Shown here: piece by piece, positions 30,808 through 32,724 of the stretch
Layout of the letters: every line of letters starts with the position of its first letter
How positions within the stretch are numbered: the stretch's first letter is position 1
NCBI GenBank assembly: GCA_934249265.1
Contig: CAKQKQ010000010.1
Coordinates: 1-32,724 of the forward strand
Source: an uncultured Clostridia bacterium
Lineage (GTDB): Bacteria > Bacillota > Clostridia > Christensenellales > Borkfalkiaceae
Direction of reading: 5' to 3'
Length of the DNA: 32,724 nucleotides
Position numbers and translations under genes: made by a program
Notes under the pieces: generated by a model
The model's input: the letters and a program-made list of their open reading frames with translations, nothing else
Databases searched by the model: none
Told to the model about the DNA's origin: nothing

Positions 30808-31025
30808 GCTAAAATTTTAAACAACTTGCAAACAACCAAAACAGCCGCTTTCACTATGGTTTACAAACTATAAAACAACCGCATTTACGACATTTTATAA
30901 ACAACTAAATCAGTAGTTTAATATTTACTTTAAAAACAACAAAAGTGCAAAATCGTCCAATTAGCAAGCGTCGTTTTTACATTGCTATTCTATTAAAAAT
31001 CGCCGTTTTTATCGTTCCGATATAA

Positions 31026-31499
31026 TTACTTTTTATCTTGTTTAAGTATGTTTTGTTCTCTTAAACGTTTTATCCTTTCGTACTTTTTCATTTGTTCTTC
31101 TTTGTCTTTTTTGTACCACTCGTCAACTTCCGCTTTAAGTCTGTTGGTCTTTTTGTTAAGACCTATTCTCAACCCCAAAAACCAAACTAACGACCACAAA
31201 ACCATAAGCACGAGGAATACCGTAATGACTATCATAAGCACTTTACTTACCGATTTTTTATCGAGATTATAAAACCAAAAATACAAAGCGAAACACAACA
31301 CCGCAACGATAAGCGTAAACGTGGTGGAAAAATCGGTGGCTTTTTTCAATTCTTTGCACTTTTCGATTTCCTTTCCGCAGTACCCTCTGTCGCCGAGTTT
31401 GGCGCGCATTTTTATTTCTTTTCTGCTCATTTTGACCGAGCGGTCAACTTCGTCGCCGCCCGAGTTTTTTAACGTTCTTTCATACTCTTCTCTTATCAT
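31026..31499 (-). CDS. Unknown small membrane protein downstream of uvrA
   Basis: The 157-residue protein has a charged N-terminal region (about 1-55) with Cys41 and Cys48, two adjacent transmembrane helices (about 58-77 and 83-109) joined by a short KKSVSK loop, and a highly charged, coiled-coil-like C-terminal tail rich in Lys and Glu (about 113-157). Both ends are probably cytoplasmic. I do not recognise a family. Its start overlaps the uvrA stop by one base (TAATG), so it is coupled to uvrA; a link to DNA repair is possible only by position. Confidence 0.75.
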   Translation of the reverse strand: MIREEYERTLKNSGGDEVDRSVKMSRKEIKMRAKLGDRGYCGKEIEKCKELKKATDFSTTFTLIVAVLCFALYFWFYNLDKKSVSKVLMIVITVFLVLMVLWSLVWFLGLRIGLNKKTNRLKAEVDEWYKKDKEEQMKKYERIKRLREQNILKQDKK

Positions 31500-32724
31500 T
31501 AGTTTTTCTCCCGATTAAGAATTTTATCCAAAAAGCATCCCGTATAACTACCTTTTATTTTAGCGACCTCTTCGGGGCTACCCTTGGCGATAACTTGTCC
31601 GCCGCCGTCGCCGCCTTCAGGTCCTAAATCGATTATATAATCCGCCACCTTTATCACGTCGAGGTTGTGTTCGATTACGATAATGGTGTTGCCGCCTTCG
31701 CGAAGGCGATTTAAAATATTAATGAGTTTTTCAACGTCGTAACTGTGAAGTCCGGTTGTCGGCTCGTCGAGTATATAAAGGGTTTTGCCCGTAGCGCGCT
31801 TGGAAAGTTCGGTCGCAAGTTTTACCCTTTGCGCCTCGCCGCCCGAAAGCGTGGTTGCGGGTTGCCCGAGTTTTATATAACCGAGTCCGACGTCTTGCAA
31901 ACACTTGACTTTGTTGTAAATGCTCGTGAAGTTTTCAAAAAACTCCACCGCTTCGTCAACCGTCATATCGAGCACGTCGCTGATATTTTTGCCTTTGTAT
32001 TTGACTTGAAGAGTCTCTCTGTTGTATCGTTTTCCCTTACAAACTTCGCACGGCACGAACACGTCGGGCAAGAAGTGCATTTCTATGCAAATTATGCCGT
32101 CGCCTTTACAGTTTTCACATCTGCCGCCGCTTACGTTAAAGGAAAATCTGCCCGATTTATACCCTCTCGACTTTGCGTCTTGAGTCGCGGCAAACAAGTC
32201 TCTTATGCTCGTAAACGCGCCCGTATAAGTCGCGGGATTACTCCTCGGCGTTCTACCTATGGGCGATTGGTCGATTTGTATTACTTTATCGAAATATTCA
32301 ACGCCTTCGATAGAGTCGAAATTGCCCTCGACGGCTTTTCCGTACGTGAGCGAACCCGACAACGCGGGATATAAAATTTCGTTGACGAGCGAACTTTTGC
32401 CGCTGCCCGACACGCCCGTAACGACCGTAAACAACCCGACGGGGAAAGACACGTCCACATTTTTCAAGTTGTTTTGTCTTGCGCCTTTTATCGTCAGCCA
32501 CCTATCCGACGGAGCAACCCTTTCTTTAGGCACGTCAATACTTCTTCTGCCCGCCAAAAAGTCGCCCGTGATAGAACGGGGGCTGTTTTCGATATCTTCA
32601 AGAGTTCCGCAAGCGACGACCTCGCCGCCGTGCACGCCCGCATAAGGACCAATATCCACTATATAGTCCGCCGCACGCATCGTGTCTTCGTCGTGCTCGA
32701 CCACGATAAGCGTGTTGCCGAGAT
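31499..32724 (-). CDS. uvrA: UvrA, C-terminal part (cut by the window edge)
   Basis: The visible 408 residues are the C-terminal part of the excinuclease ABC damage-recognition ATPase; the frame continues off the right edge. They include the end of the first ATPase (VVEHDEDTMRAADYIVDIGP), the second Walker A (GVSGSGKSSL), the zinc finger CENCKGDG...CEVCKGKRY, the ABC signature TLSGGEAQRVKLA and Walker B with LYILDEPTTGLH. The D-loop/H-motif VIEHNLDVIKVADYIIDLGPEGG and the final CFLDKIL are normal. UvrA with UvrB finds bulky DNA lesions. No truncation other than the window edge is seen. Confidence 0.97.
   Translation of the reverse strand, partial: LGNTLIVVEHDEDTMRAADYIVDIGPYAGVHGGEVVACGTLEDIENSPRSITGDFLAGRRSIDVPKERVAPSDRWLTIKGARQNNLKNVDVSFPVGLFTVVTGVSGSGKSSLVNEILYPALSGSLTYGKAVEGNFDSIEGVEYFDKVIQIDQSPIGRTPRSNPATYTGAFTSIRDLFAATQDAKSRGYKSGRFSFNVSGGRCENCKGDGIICIEMHFLPDVFVPCEVCKGKRYNRETLQVKYKGKNISDVLDMTVDEAVEFFENFTSIYNKVKCLQDVGLGYIKLGQPATTLSGGEAQRVKLATELSKRATGKTLYILDEPTTGLHSYDVEKLINILNRLREGGNTIIVIEHNLDVIKVADYIIDLGPEGGDGGGQVIAKGSPEEVAKIKGSYTGCFLDKILNREKN

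Overview
The window looks like a chromosomal segment of a spore-forming, low-GC Clostridia-type bacterium (Firmicutes). Spore-specific genes recur across it: yabP-yabQ-divIC, spmA-spmB, spoVB, a DUF421/DUF4363 pair and a LysM protein. Ribosome sites are strong (AGGAGG-like) and many sigma-A promoters are near consensus. No phage, integrase, transposase, CRISPR array, rRNA or tRNA was recognised. Most genes lie on the minus strand.

Layout. 1-2.0 kb (-): a partial membrane protein, a Ppx/GppA-like phosphatase, DivIC, YabQ and YabP in one tightly overlapping sporulation/division operon. 2.3-6 kb: a PfoR-type PTS IIC permease, a metallophosphoesterase, a YjaB-like acetyltransferase (+) and an unassigned conserved-looking protein. 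6.2-7.5 kb (-): a CaCA cation exchanger under a yybP-ykoY (Mn2+) riboswitch with a complete promoter-aptamer-terminator unit. 7.5-11.7 kb (-): metG-tatD-radical SAM-rsmA operon. 11.8-12.9 kb (+): spmA-spmB. 13.1-14.3 kb: a small XRE repressor divergent from a five-TM protein with a Cys-rich tail, with two matching palindromic operators between them. 14.8-17.6 kb (-): a stand-alone FakA C-terminal-like domain with a structured leader, gap (GAPDH), rlmA. 17.9-25.1 kb (-): parE-parC-like type IIA topoisomerase genes followed by a large acidic protein with about 16 copies of a 26-residue repeat. 25.2-27.7 kb: a double-LysM protein (-) and spoVB (+), the latter apparently starting at AUU. 27.9-30.7 kb: folT under a THF riboswitch (-), DUF421-DUF4363 (+), bioY (+). 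31.0-32.7 kb (-): a small membrane protein and the C-terminal part of UvrA, cut by the right edge.

Regulation is unusually readable: two metabolite/metal riboswitches, several sigma-A promoters, an XRE operator pair, and candidate sporulation promoters that sit so close to their genes that leaders would be very short or absent. The intergenic DNA carries two kinds of repeat: degenerate short tandem repeats, and a dispersed palindromic element of about 40 bp centred on ACGTAT, found five times.

The most novel-looking items are the acidic repeat protein next to the topoisomerase genes, the dispersed palindrome family, the shared leaderless-type promoter of spmA and DUF421, and the XRE/membrane-protein pair. 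All assignments come from reading the sequence; no database search was run.
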